From contig NZ_VFPO01000001.1 in NCBI RefSeq assembly GCF_006716765.1, forward strand, positions 2,542,001 through 2,606,000: 64,000 bases of DNA, written 5' to 3'. This stretch comes from Actinomadura hallensis (lineage in GTDB: Bacteria; Actinomycetota; Actinomycetes; Streptosporangiales; Streptosporangiaceae). This document shows positions 17,672 to 26,410 of the stretch, in pieces; the first letter of the stretch is position 1; the number at the start of each line of letters is the position of its first letter. Under the pieces are notes generated by a model, which saw only the letters and a program-made list of their open reading frames with translations, was not told where the DNA came from and ran no database searches. Both the position numbers and the translations under genes were made by a program.

Positions 17672-19004
17672 GCCGGGGGCGGCGGACGCGGGGGCCCCCG
17701 CTCTCCTCGGCGTTGCGCTCGGCCGCCGCGGCGGCGGCCTCGGCCGCCTTGCGGAGCTGGTGCCCGGCCTGCTGCACGACGCGGACGGGCCGCTCGGGCA
17801 GGTGCCGGGTCGCGCCGCGGTGCCGCCGCCAGTGCTCGCGGGCGCGGGCCCGGTGCTCGACCCGCAGGTTCTCGATGAGCCGGTCGAGGTCCATGGACAC
17901 CTCGCCGTACAGCGGCCACGGGTTCCCGGCCGCGGCGCGCTCGTGCAGCCGCCGCGCCAGCCGGGCGCGGCGCTCGCGGGCGATGTCGACCCGCATCTCC
18001 AGGTCCTGCTCGGCGCGGAAGGGCCGCGCGTCGCGGGCGATGTCGGAGCGGGCCAGCCGGCCGTACGCCGCGATGCTCGCGGCGACCGCGGCGAGCGCGT
18101 CGCCGAGCTCGCGGCGCAGGTCGGGGTCGGTCAGCAGCCGCCCGTGCGCGCCGAGCCGGTCGTCGTCGGCCAGGGACCGGGTCAGCCCCCGCAGCGACAG
18201 GGTGAAGTGCTCGATCGTCTCCATGGCGTTGCGCAGCGCCACCCCGGCGTCGATGAGCCGCCGCGCCCGTGCGCGCGGGTTGAGCCGGACGCTCTCCTCC
18301 GCGGCGCTGAGGTCCCGGTCGATGCGGCCGATCTCGCGGGCGAGCCGCTCGGCGGCGTCCTGCCAGCGGGCCGCCTCGCCCTCGGCGCGCTCGCCGCGCA
18401 GTCCGTCGGCGATGTCCTGGAGCAGCGCCCGCAGCTGCTCGGTGATGTGCTGGACGGCCTCCTCGGCGGGCCGCACCCGCACCGACGGCGCCAGCAGCGT
18501 CGCCGTGAGGCCGGCGGCCGCGCCGATGAGCGTCTCCAGGACGCGCGTGGCCGCCCCGGTCTCGCTGGCGGACCCCAGCGCGAAGATCAACATCGCGCTG
18601 ATCGGGGCCTCCAGCACGTGCTCGCGCAGCCGCAGGAGGTGCCCGACGACGAGCGCGGCGAGGATCGTCAGACCCAGCGTCCACCAGGAGAACCCGATGG
18701 TGCTCGCGGCCAGCACCGCGACCAGCACCCCCGAGGTCACCGCGCCGACCCGCAGGATGCTCGCCCGGATCGTCTGGTAGACGGAGAACTGCACGACCAG
18801 CAGCGCGGTCAGCGGCGACAGCAGCGGCTTCGGGCCGCCCGGCGGCAGGAGCGTCTCCGCCAGCACGTACGACAGGGTCGCGGTGATAGTCAGCCGTGCG
18901 ATGCGGTAGGCGGCGGACCGCGCCTCGGCCGGCACGCGGATCGGGGGCCGCCGGCGGCGGGCGTCGCCGGCGCGGTCGCGGCGGCGGAGGAACGCGGGTG
19001 CCAT
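17664..19004 (-). CDS. FUSC/aromatic-acid-exporter-like membrane protein
   Basis: 446 residues. After a basic N-terminus (~40 residues), four to five hydrophobic helices (ITATLSYVLAETLLP, LTALLVVQFSVYQTI, VGAVTSGVLVAVLAASTIG, LGLTILAALVVGHLL, APISAMLIFALGSA, LIGAAAGLTATLLAP) form one fusaric-acid-resistance-type half. A ~280-residue cytosolic helical domain rich in Arg, Ala and Glu follows. The family is linked to export of aromatic acids, but for actinobacterial members the substrate is unknown. The ATG at 19004 is chosen because AAGGAG lies 8 bases upstream; an upstream TTG at 19031 has none. It ends close to the LacI gene but on the same strand as a separate unit. Confidence 0.75.
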   Translation of the reverse strand: MAPAFLRRRDRAGDARRRRPPIRVPAEARSAAYRIARLTITATLSYVLAETLLPPGGPKPLLSPLTALLVVQFSVYQTIRASILRVGAVTSGVLVAVLAASTIGFSWWTLGLTILAALVVGHLLRLREHVLEAPISAMLIFALGSASETGAATRVLETLIGAAAGLTATLLAPSVRVRPAEEAVQHITEQLRALLQDIADGLRGERAEGEAARWQDAAERLAREIGRIDRDLSAAEESVRLNPRARARRLIDAGVALRNAMETIEHFTLSLRGLTRSLADDDRLGAHGRLLTDPDLRRELGDALAAVAASIAAYGRLARSDIARDARPFRAEQDLEMRVDIARERRARLARRLHERAAAGNPWPLYGEVSMDLDRLIENLRVEHRARAREHWRRHRGATRHLPERPVRVVQQAGHQLRKAAEAAAAAAERNAEESGGPRVRRPRRR

Positions 19005-19068
19005 GCCGGACTCCTTACCCGGTGACGGCAATCCGACGGCAAAGCCGTGAGCGTGCGGGACGGGCCGC

Positions 19069-20496
19069 CTAGTGGCGCCAGCGGGTGACGGCGGTGATCT
19101 CCTCGGGGGTCGCGCCGTCCAGCAGGTCGATCTCGCCGCGCCGCACCGTCACCACGGTGTCGGCCACGGCCTCGCCGAGGGCGTCCCGCAGGACCTCGTC
19201 GGCCTCGAACGCGGCGACCGACTCCGCCAGCGACGCCGGCAGCCGGCCGATGCCCCGCAGGTCCCGCTCGGCCTGCGGCAGGGTCGCCGGGTCCACGCCG
19301 ACCGGGTCCGGGAGCTTGCGCCCGGCCCCGAGCCCCTCGTGCCCCGCCGCGATCAGGGCCGCGAGCACCAGGTACGGGTTGGCGGCCGCGTCCAGGCACT
19401 TCACCTCCAGGTTCGCCGCGGTCGGCTGCTCGCCGTCCGCGCCCACGATCATCCGCAGCGCCGCCTCGCGGTTCTCCTGCCCCCAGCAGGCGAACGCGCC
19501 GGCCCAGTGGGACGGGACGAGCCGCAGGTAGCTGGCCACCGTCGGCGCGCCGACCGCGAGCAGCGCGGGCAGCCGGTGCAGGATCCCCGCGGCGAACGCC
19601 TCCCCGGCGGACGACATGCCGCACGGCCCGTCGCCGCCGGTCATCGCGTTCACCGGGCCCTCGGTGCCCGTCCGCCACAGGCTCAGGTGGACGTGCGCGC
19701 CGTTGCCGACCGAGTCCGGCTCGACCTTCGGGGAGAACGTGGCGGCCAGGCCGTGCTCCATCGACACCGCCCGGATCGTCTCCCTGACCAGGACGGCGGT
19801 GTCGGCCGCGCCGAGCGGGTCCTCGGCGGCGACCGACACCTCGAACTGCCCCGCCGCGTACTCCGGGTGCAGTTGCAGGACGGTCACGCCGGTCTCCTTC
19901 AGCGCCGTGAGGAGGTGCCGCAGGTAGCCGGACAGCTCGGTGATCCGCGTCATCCCGTAGGCGGGGCCGCGGCAGGCGGGGACGAACTCCTCCCCGCCGC
20001 CCCGCGACACGGCCCACTCGATCTCGAAGGCCGCCTTCACCGTCCAGCCGTCGTCCGCGAGCCGCTCGGTCCGCCGGCGCAGCACGGCCCGGGTGTCCAG
20101 CGGGTGGACGGTCCCGTCCTGCGCGTACCGGAACGCCGGCGCGTGCGCCCAGCCCGGCAGCGCCGCCAAGGGGACGAGGCGGTCGAGGTCCGGGTGGAGC
20201 CGCAGGTCGCCCACCGGGCCGCCGGCGTGGCGCCCGGACACGATCGTGTCGTCCAGCAGGTACGCGTCGAACACCGGCGACATGCCGACGCCCCACGCGG
20301 CGGCGTCCTGCAGCCGCTCCACCGGGACGGTCTTGGTCCGGGTGATCCCGCTGATGTCGACCCACGTCAGCGCGACGGCCACGATGCCGAGGCCGGCGAG
20401 CCGCCGCGACTCGGACGAGCCGCGGGCGCCGAGCCGCGCGCGTGCGCGGGCGTCGAGGTCCTGCCCCGGGACGACGGGTTCGGGGAAGTGTTCCAC
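19069..20496 (-). CDS. Glutamine-synthetase-family gamma-glutamyl ligase (GlnT/FluG C-domain-like)
   Basis: 475 residues with glutamine synthetase folds: AFEIEWAVS (metal-binding Glu), GQFEVSVAAEDPL, GNGAHVHLSLW and NREAALRMIVGADG. It is not a canonical GlnA: the adenylylation Tyr loop is absent and the N-terminal domain differs. Members of this group ligate glutamate to amines or are of unknown role. The ORF is open further upstream, but the GTG at 20496 has GGAG 8 bases before it and clears the divergent gene. It is divergent from a FluG-type amidohydrolase with a 97-bp gap, so the two are probably co-regulated. Confidence 0.82.
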   Translation of the reverse strand: MEHFPEPVVPGQDLDARARARLGARGSSESRRLAGLGIVAVALTWVDISGITRTKTVPVERLQDAAAWGVGMSPVFDAYLLDDTIVSGRHAGGPVGDLRLHPDLDRLVPLAALPGWAHAPAFRYAQDGTVHPLDTRAVLRRRTERLADDGWTVKAAFEIEWAVSRGGGEEFVPACRGPAYGMTRITELSGYLRHLLTALKETGVTVLQLHPEYAAGQFEVSVAAEDPLGAADTAVLVRETIRAVSMEHGLAATFSPKVEPDSVGNGAHVHLSLWRTGTEGPVNAMTGGDGPCGMSSAGEAFAAGILHRLPALLAVGAPTVASYLRLVPSHWAGAFACWGQENREAALRMIVGADGEQPTAANLEVKCLDAAANPYLVLAALIAAGHEGLGAGRKLPDPVGVDPATLPQAERDLRGIGRLPASLAESVAAFEADEVLRDALGEAVADTVVTVRRGEIDLLDGATPEEITAVTRWRH

Positions 20497-20504
20497 GTTG
20501 CTGG

Positions 20505-20516
20505 CTCCGATCGGAG
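20505..20516. promoter_or_regulatory. 12-bp perfect palindrome CTCCGATCGGAG before the GS-like gene
   Basis: It lies 8 bases upstream of the GS start codon, covers its probable Shine-Dalgarno sequence and is within the divergent intergenic region. Possible operator, or a small hairpin hiding the ribosome-binding site. Confidence 0.35.
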
Positions 20517-20593
20517 TGGCTGACCGCGGGTACGGCCCGTAGCAGCATCGTAAGAAGATCGGCCGGTCGTTTTCAGGGAAGGGGGCGGGCGCG

Positions 20594-21691
20594 GTGCTGG
20601 AGTACCTGGAATCGCTGCCGCTGGTGGACCACCACTGCCACGGCGTCCTGGACCGTGATCTCGGCCGGGAGACGTTCGAGGAGTCGCTCACCGAGGCGGA
20701 GACCGCGGGCCCTCCGGGCGTGAGCATGTTCGACACCCAGGTCGGGTTCGCGCTGCGCCGCTGGTGCCCGCCCGTCCTCGGCCTGGACGCCCACGCGGAG
20801 CCGGACGCCTACCTCGAGCGCCGCGCCGAGCTGGGCGCCGCCGAGGTGAACCGGAGGTTCCTTCGGGCGGCCCGGCTGGAGACGCTGTGCGTGGACGCCG
20901 GCTACGGCCCCGGCGGGATGCTCGGCCCGCCGGAGCTGGGGCGGCTCGCCGGCGCGCGCGGGCACGAGATCGTCCGGCTGGAGACGCTCGCCGAGCAGGT
21001 CGCGGCGGACGGGGTGGACGCGGCCCGGTTCGCCGGCGAGGTGCGCTCACGGCTCGACGCGCAGAACGCCGTCGGCGCCAAGTCCGTCGCCGCGTACCGC
21101 GCCGGGCTGGAGCTGGCGGGCGAGCGGCCCTCCGGCCCGGAGGTCGCCGCGGCGGCCGGGCGGCTCATGGCGCAGGACCGGCCGCGCGTCTGCGACGAGG
21201 TCCTGCACCGGTTCCTCGTCTTCTGCGCCGTCGACGCCGGGCTGCCCGTCCAGTTCCACGTCGGGTACGGGGACGTGGACGCCGACCTGCGCCGCGGCGA
21301 CCCGCTGCTCCTCATCGAGCTGCTCCGCGCCATGGACCCGGTGCCCGCGATGCTGCTGCACAACTACCCGTTCCACCGGCACGCGGGCTACCTTGCCCAG
21401 GTGCTTCCCAACGTGTACGTCGACGCCGGCCTCGCGACGCACAATCTCGGGTACCGCGCACCCGCGCTGATCGCCGAGCTGCTGGAGCTGGCGCCGTTCG
21501 GGAAGGTGCTCTACTCGTCCGACGCGTTCGGACTGGCCGAGCTGTACCACCTGGGCGCGCTGCTGTTCCGGCGCGGCCTCGCCGGCTTCCTGGCCGGCGG
21601 AGCCGACGACGGCGCGTGGACGGCCGGGGACGCCGAACGCGTCGCCGCGCTGATCGCCTCCGGCAACGCCCGCCGCGTGTACGGCATCTGA
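20594..21691 (+). CDS. Amidohydrolase-2 family protein (FluG N-domain-like)
   Basis: 365 residues, TIM-barrel metal hydrolase. PLVDHHCHGVLD near residue 10 supplies the HxH metal ligands, VQFHVGYGD and HNYPFHRHAGYLAQ add further histidines, and LYSSDAFGLAELY the catalytic Asp. Fungal FluG and plant NodGS fuse this type of domain to a glutamine synthetase domain; here the GS-like gene is divergent next door, so a joint reaction (hydrolysis of, or synthesis of, a gamma-glutamyl amide) is likely but unproven. GTG start; the leader AGGGAAGGGGGCG is purine-rich. The next gene starts 27 bp downstream. Confidence 0.82.
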   Translation: MLEYLESLPLVDHHCHGVLDRDLGRETFEESLTEAETAGPPGVSMFDTQVGFALRRWCPPVLGLDAHAEPDAYLERRAELGAAEVNRRFLRAARLETLCVDAGYGPGGMLGPPELGRLAGARGHEIVRLETLAEQVAADGVDAARFAGEVRSRLDAQNAVGAKSVAAYRAGLELAGERPSGPEVAAAAGRLMAQDRPRVCDEVLHRFLVFCAVDAGLPVQFHVGYGDVDADLRRGDPLLLIELLRAMDPVPAMLLHNYPFHRHAGYLAQVLPNVYVDAGLATHNLGYRAPALIAELLELAPFGKVLYSSDAFGLAELYHLGALLFRRGLAGFLAGGADDGAWTAGDAERVAALIASGNARRVYGI

Positions 21692-21718
21692 GAACACGAC
21701 CCCTGGGAGGCGACCGCC

Positions 21719-23119
21719 TTGGGCAAGACGACGAAGCGCGAACGGCTGCTCGTGATCGGCGGGGACGCCGCCGGGATGAGCGCCGCGTCCCAGGCCCGCA
21801 GGCGCCGCGGTGCGGACGAGCTGGAGATCCTCGTGGTCGAGCGCGGGCACCACGCGTCGTACTCGGCGTGCGGCATCCCGTACTACGTCGGCGGCGTGGT
21901 CGACGACCTCGGGAAGCTCGTCGCCCGCACGCCCGCCGAGTTCCGCGACCGCGACATCGACCTGCGGCTGCGGAACGAGGCCGTCGAGATCGACCCCGCC
22001 GGGGGCCGGGTCCGCGTCCGCGACGTGGACGGCGGCGGCGAGCGCTGGGAGCACTACGACCACCTCATGATCGCGACCGGCGCCGAGCCGGTGCGGCCCC
22101 GGCTGCCCGGGGCGGACGCGGAGGGCGTGCACGGCGTGCAGATCCTCGACGACGGGGTCGCGATCCGCCGCGCCGTCGGGGAGGCGGGCGCGCGCCGCGC
22201 CGTCGTCGTCGGCGGCGGCTACATCGGACTGGAGATGGCCGAGGCGATGGTGATGCGGGGCCTCGAGGTGTCCCTCGTGGACCTCGCGGAGCAGCCGATG
22301 CGGACCCTCGACCCGGACATGGGCGCGCTCGTCGCGGACGCGCTGCGCGGCGTCGGGGTGAAGCTGTACCTCGGGGAGCCGGTCGAGGGGTTCGACACCT
22401 CCCCGGACGGGCGCGTCGCCGCCGTCCGCACCGGGAGCCGCACCCTGCCCGCCGACCTGGTCGTCCTCGGCCTCGGGGTGCGGCCCGCCACCGCCCTCGC
22501 CGAGGCCGCCGGGATCGAGGTGGGCTCGGCCGGCGGGATCGTCACCGACCGGCGGATGCGCACCCGCACCGAGCGGGTGTGGGCCGCGGGGGACTGCGTC
22601 CAGACCCGCCACCTCGTGTCCGGCCTGCCGGTCGCGATCCCGCTCGGCACGCACGCCAACAAGCAGGGACGGGTCGCGGGCATCAACCTCGGCGGCGGGT
22701 ACGCCACGTTCCCCGGCGTCGTCGGCACCGCCGTTTCCAAGATCTGCGACGTGGAGGTGGCGCGCACCGGGCTGAACGAGCGGGAGGCGGCCGCGGCGGG
22801 GTTCGAGACGCTGAGCGTGACGGTGAGGTCCACCACCCGCGCCGGGTACCATCCCGGCGCCACGGAGATGCGGACGAAGCTGGTGGTGGAGCGCCGCTCC
22901 GGCCGGCTGCTCGGCGGCCAGATCGTCGGCGAGGCGAACGCCGCCAAGCGCGTCGACGGTCTCGCCATCGCGCTGTGGAACGGGATGACGGCCGAGGAGA
23001 TGACCGGCCTCGACCTCGGCTACGCGCCGCCGTTCTCGCCCGTCTGGGACCCGGTCCTGATCGCCGCCCGCAAGGCCGCCGACGCCGTCGAGGCGGACAT
23101 GCGGGCCCATCCCGGCTGA
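21719..23119 (+). CDS. FAD-dependent pyridine nucleotide-disulfide oxidoreductase (CoA-disulfide reductase/NADH oxidase group)
   Basis: 466 residues. The FAD Rossmann motif VIGGDAAGMSAASQA opens the protein and the redox Cys51 is in SYSACGIPYYVGG, the signature of single-cysteine CoA-disulfide reductases and NADH oxidases. An NAD(P)H-binding motif (VVVGGGYIGLEMAEAM) is near residue 160 and the dimerisation domain is C-terminal. There is no fused rhodanese domain. The TTG start has GGGAGG 8 bases upstream. It follows the amidohydrolase by 27 bp and may share its transcript. CoA-disulfide reductase, Nox and persulfide reductase activities cannot be told apart by sequence. Confidence 0.85.
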   Translation: MGKTTKRERLLVIGGDAAGMSAASQARRRRGADELEILVVERGHHASYSACGIPYYVGGVVDDLGKLVARTPAEFRDRDIDLRLRNEAVEIDPAGGRVRVRDVDGGGERWEHYDHLMIATGAEPVRPRLPGADAEGVHGVQILDDGVAIRRAVGEAGARRAVVVGGGYIGLEMAEAMVMRGLEVSLVDLAEQPMRTLDPDMGALVADALRGVGVKLYLGEPVEGFDTSPDGRVAAVRTGSRTLPADLVVLGLGVRPATALAEAAGIEVGSAGGIVTDRRMRTRTERVWAAGDCVQTRHLVSGLPVAIPLGTHANKQGRVAGINLGGGYATFPGVVGTAVSKICDVEVARTGLNEREAAAAGFETLSVTVRSTTRAGYHPGATEMRTKLVVERRSGRLLGGQIVGEANAAKRVDGLAIALWNGMTAEEMTGLDLGYAPPFSPVWDPVLIAARKAADAVEADMRAHPG

Positions 23120-23157
23120 GCGGCCGGCGGCGGTGCCCGGGCAGGCCCGGCCGGCGG

Positions 23158-24096
23158 TCAGGCGCGGCAGGTCAGCGGGCGGCCCCCGTTGAAGGTGATC
23201 ATGTCGCCGATGGCGGTGACCACGTCGATCCGCCCGCCCGGCTCCACACCGTCCAGCTCGGCGTAGGCGCGGTGCAGGTTGCCGACGAGCCGCTCGGCGT
23301 CGGTCAGCTCCGCGAACGGGCCGAGGTCGGCCTCGCGGGCGGCCTCCAGCGGCGTCAGCCCCGCCTCCCGGCCCGCGGCGGCGGTCGTCTGCACGAACCG
23401 GGCGTAGGCGACCGCGCGGTCGATCAGCTCCGGCCCGCCGACCGGCCCGTGGCCCGGCACGATCGTCTCCGCGTCCAGCGGCGCGATCACCTCCTCCAGC
23501 ACCTTGATCACGCCGGAGACCGAGCCCTGCAGCAGGAACGGCGTGCCGCCGTTGAACAGCAGGTCGCCGCTGAACAGCACCCGCCGCTCGGGGATCCACA
23601 CGATCGAGTCGTTGGTGGTGTGCGCGGGCGTCCCGACGTGCCGGACCTCGCAGCGCAGGTCGTCCACCCACAGCGTCACGCCGTCGGTGTAGGTGAGGAA
23701 CGGCGGCTCCAGCTCGACGTCGCCCCAGTCGACCTTCGTCCAGAACGGCTCGTCGAACGGCTTGCCCCAGGCGAGCGCGTTCGCGCGGGTCTGCTCGTGG
23801 CCGACGACCGTCGCGCCGGGGAACAGGTAGTTGCCGAACGTGTGGTCGCCGTGGTGATGGGTGTTGACCAGCGTCCGGACCGGACGGTCGGTGACCGACC
23901 GGATCGCCTCCAGGTAGGCGCGGGTCCTGCGCTCGGTGGAGCAGGAGTCGACGCTGGTCACCCCGCGCTTCCCGACGAGGAAGCCGGTGTTGTTGATCCA
24001 CCACGTGCCGTCGGGCTGGACGTAGGCGTACACGTCGTCGGAGACCTCGTGCAGCCGCGGCGTTCCGGGTCCCTCGCGGTCGGGTGCGTCGCTCAT
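23158..24096 (-). CDS. MBL-fold metallo-hydrolase
   Basis: 312 residues. THHHGDHT (His80, His82, Asp84, His85) is the zinc-binding motif, with later ligands in VGTPAHTTND and IVPGHGPVGG. WWINNTGFLVGKRG at the start resembles the quinoprotein-relay/Vmh-like and SoxH-like hydrolases rather than beta-lactamases. The substrate is unknown. The 38-bp gap to the convergent FAD reductase holds GC-rich inverted repeats but no clear terminator. The DUF5954 gene starts a separate unit upstream. Confidence 0.85.
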   Translation of the reverse strand: MSDAPDREGPGTPRLHEVSDDVYAYVQPDGTWWINNTGFLVGKRGVTSVDSCSTERRTRAYLEAIRSVTDRPVRTLVNTHHHGDHTFGNYLFPGATVVGHEQTRANALAWGKPFDEPFWTKVDWGDVELEPPFLTYTDGVTLWVDDLRCEVRHVGTPAHTTNDSIVWIPERRVLFSGDLLFNGGTPFLLQGSVSGVIKVLEEVIAPLDAETIVPGHGPVGGPELIDRAVAYARFVQTTAAAGREAGLTPLEAAREADLGPFAELTDAERLVGNLHRAYAELDGVEPGGRIDVVTAIGDMITFNGGRPLTCRA

Positions 24097-24121
24097 GGCC
24101 GGATCCTAGTGCGGCCCGCCC

Positions 24122-25045
24122 TCAGCCGTCCTCGTCGGACGGGCGGGCGGGTTCGGGACCGTCCGGCCCGACCCGGACCATCCGGATGACCCGCACGATC
24201 CGGAAACGCCGCCCGCACGCCATGAACTCGATGCCGCCGTCGGCGTCGATGCGGTCGGCGGCCCGCGCGTACTCCGCCAGCTCGCCGGGGCTCGGCGGCG
24301 GGCACCCGGGGGGCGCGTCCCGCGGCGTCAGCACACGGAAGTAGTGCGCGAGCGCGTCGCGGGCCTCCTGCGGGGAGCCGCCGCGGCCGACGGGCCGCCA
24401 CAGGCCGTCGCGGTCCTCCATCACGCTGAAGTACGGGGGGAGCAGCACGACGCCGGGATACGCCTCGATCGCCGCGGCGGCCTCGCGGCGCTCCTCCTCC
24501 GGGACGGGCTCCAGGTGCGGCGCGCGGCCGAGCAGCTCCCGCCGCAGCGCCGCGTCGGACGGGCCGACCGGGGCCGCCGGGTCGATCCGCGGGTCCGGCG
24601 GCGGGCCCTCCTCGGAGTCGGTGACGCGGGCGGGCTCGGGGCCGTCGTCGCCGAACCGGGCGAAGCCCTGCACCCGGACCACCCGGAACCGCAGCGGCCC
24701 GGCCGCGCACTCGTTGCGGTCCGGCCCGCCGCGCCGCCCGTCCGCGAGCGCGTCCGCGAGCCGCAGCATCTCGGCGGCCTCCGGCGGGTCGTGCCCCCCG
24801 GCGGCGCCGCGCAGATGCCCCGCCAGGGCCGCGCGGGCCGCGCCGGGCGACGGCGCGCCGAGCGACAGGATCCGCCACGCGCCCCCGGCCTGCTCGGCGC
24901 AGCCGAACTCCGCGGCCCCCGCGCCCGCGAGCCCCGGGTAGGCCCGCCGGCGCTCGGCGGCCTCCTGGTCGCGGACGGCGGCGACGGGTTCCAGGTCCCT
25001 GACGATGTTGATCAGGTCGTGTCCCGGCATCCCTTCGAAGGACAT
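24122..25045 (-). CDS. DUF5954-family protein
   Basis: 307 residues. The ending FRIVRVIRMVRVGPDGPEPA and a similar FRVVRVQGFARFGDDGPEPA near the middle are typical of DUF5954 proteins, which are widespread in actinomycetes and have no known function. The two halves look like an internal duplication: each has an ARAALAGHLRG/ARDALAHYFRV helix followed by the FR-VRV strand block. No signal peptide or membrane helix. It may be cotranscribed with the MreB-like gene (52-bp gap, same strand). Confidence 0.7.
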   Translation of the reverse strand: MSFEGMPGHDLINIVRDLEPVAAVRDQEAAERRRAYPGLAGAGAAEFGCAEQAGGAWRILSLGAPSPGAARAALAGHLRGAAGGHDPPEAAEMLRLADALADGRRGGPDRNECAAGPLRFRVVRVQGFARFGDDGPEPARVTDSEEGPPPDPRIDPAAPVGPSDAALRRELLGRAPHLEPVPEEERREAAAAIEAYPGVVLLPPYFSVMEDRDGLWRPVGRGGSPQEARDALAHYFRVLTPRDAPPGCPPPSPGELAEYARAADRIDADGGIEFMACGRRFRIVRVIRMVRVGPDGPEPARPSDEDG

Positions 25046-25097
25046 GCCCCCATCGTCGCGCGCCGCCGCCTCCCGCGCGGCGGAAACGGACCACCGG

Positions 25098-26162
25098 TCA
25101 GTACTCGAACTCGGGCAGCGTCGTGAGCAGCTGCGGGTGCGAGGCGGTGTCGCGGGCGGGCGGCTCCTGCGAGCGGGTCGAGCGCAGCACCTCGGCCGCG
25201 CCGAGGACGGCCGCGTCGCCGGTGTCGTCCCCGAGCCGTGCGGTCAGCCCCGTCCGGTCCCGGATGAGCCGCTCCAGCCCCGGCAGCCGGGCGCACCCGC
25301 CGGTGAGCGTGACGCCGACGCTGAGCAGGTCCCCGGAGATCTCGGGGGAGCAGCCGCTGACGCCGGCGCCGATCGCGTCGACGATCGCGGCGACGGGCCC
25401 GGCGATGGCGCGGCCGACGTCGACGGTGGTGAGCACCACCGTCCGCGGCATGCCGGTCCTGATGTCGCGCCCGTTCACCTCGGTCTGCCGCACCGGCCGG
25501 CGGCCGAGCGGCGGCACGGCCCCGACCGCCAGCTTCGCGGCCTCGGCCGCGGACCGCGACAGCGCCACCTGGTGCTCGCGCCGCACCAGGTCGACGATCG
25601 CGCGGTCCAGGGCCGCCCCGCCGATGAACGCGGTGTGGGAGGTGACCAGGCCGCCGAACGCGATGACGCCGATGTCGGTGACCTCCGCGCCGATGGTGGC
25701 GATGACGGTGACGTCGGACCGCAGCGCCGAGGTCATGCCCATCCCGATCGCGGCGGCGATCGGCGTCGGCAGGAGGGTGAGGCGGCGCGCGCCGGCCTGG
25801 TAGGCGGAGAACCGCAGCGCCCGGTAGTGGACGGAGCTCAGCCCGCTCGGGACCGTCACGACAAGCCGCGGGCGGGCGGTGTAGTGGCGCCTGTGGTGGC
25901 GCCGGACCAGCGCCCGCATCATGTACTCGGCCGCGTCGGTCTCGGTGGGGGCGCCCTCGCGGACCGGCCGGACGAGCGTCACGTCGGGGTTGCGTCCCGC
26001 CATCTTCTGCGCCGGGACGCCGAGCGCGAGGATGCGCCCGGTGCGCCGGCAGCGCGCGAGGAGCGAGGGCTCCCGGCAGACGATTCCGCGGTCCTTGAGA
26101 TGCATCCGGACGGTCGCGCTGCCCATGTCGATAGCGGTGTCACGGCCCGCGAAATCCCACAT
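25098..26162 (-). CDS. MreB/Mbl-like actin-fold ATPase
   Basis: 354 residues. The ASKHA phosphate loops are visible: TAIDMGSATVRMHLK at the start, then VIATIGAEVTDIGVIAFGG and VTLTGGCARLPGLERL. The middle segment VVTVPSGLSSVHYRALRFSAYQAGARRLTLLPTPIAAAIGMG matches MreB-type proteins. No mreC, mreD or rodA is adjacent, and the sequence is divergent (LSSVHYRAL where MreB has VTEVERRAV), so a role in cell wall morphogenesis or sporulation is only a possibility. The ATG at 26162 has GGGGGA just upstream; a TTG at 26174 is an alternative start. Confidence 0.8.
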   Translation of the reverse strand: MWDFAGRDTAIDMGSATVRMHLKDRGIVCREPSLLARCRRTGRILALGVPAQKMAGRNPDVTLVRPVREGAPTETDAAEYMMRALVRRHHRRHYTARPRLVVTVPSGLSSVHYRALRFSAYQAGARRLTLLPTPIAAAIGMGMTSALRSDVTVIATIGAEVTDIGVIAFGGLVTSHTAFIGGAALDRAIVDLVRREHQVALSRSAAEAAKLAVGAVPPLGRRPVRQTEVNGRDIRTGMPRTVVLTTVDVGRAIAGPVAAIVDAIGAGVSGCSPEISGDLLSVGVTLTGGCARLPGLERLIRDRTGLTARLGDDTGDAAVLGAAEVLRSTRSQEPPARDTASHPQLLTTLPEFEY

Positions 26163-26302
26163 CGCGTCCCCCAATCGCCCGAAAGTCGCAAGAGCCCTGT
26201 TGATGCCCTCGCGCCCGAGGGGTGATGCCCACGCGCGGGTAAGCGAATGGCAAGGTCATCGCGACCACGGGTCCGGCATGTCCGGAACGCCGAACGGGCC
26301 GC

Positions 26303-26337
26303 GGCGCCCGCCCGGCCGCGAACGCCGGGCGGGCGCC
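26303..26337 (-). terminator. Strong hairpin downstream of the metal ABC operon
   Basis: A perfect 14-bp stem (26303-26316 with 26324-26337) and 7-base loop CGCGAAC, all GC in the stem, 74 bases after the permease stop. It fits a U-less actinobacterial terminator for the minus-strand operon. Confidence 0.6.
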
Positions 26338-26410
26338 AAGAAATCCTGTGGCGCGCATCATGCGGCGGGCCGGGCCGCGGCGGCACGCCGCGGGCGTCGT
26401 GCGCCGCGGG

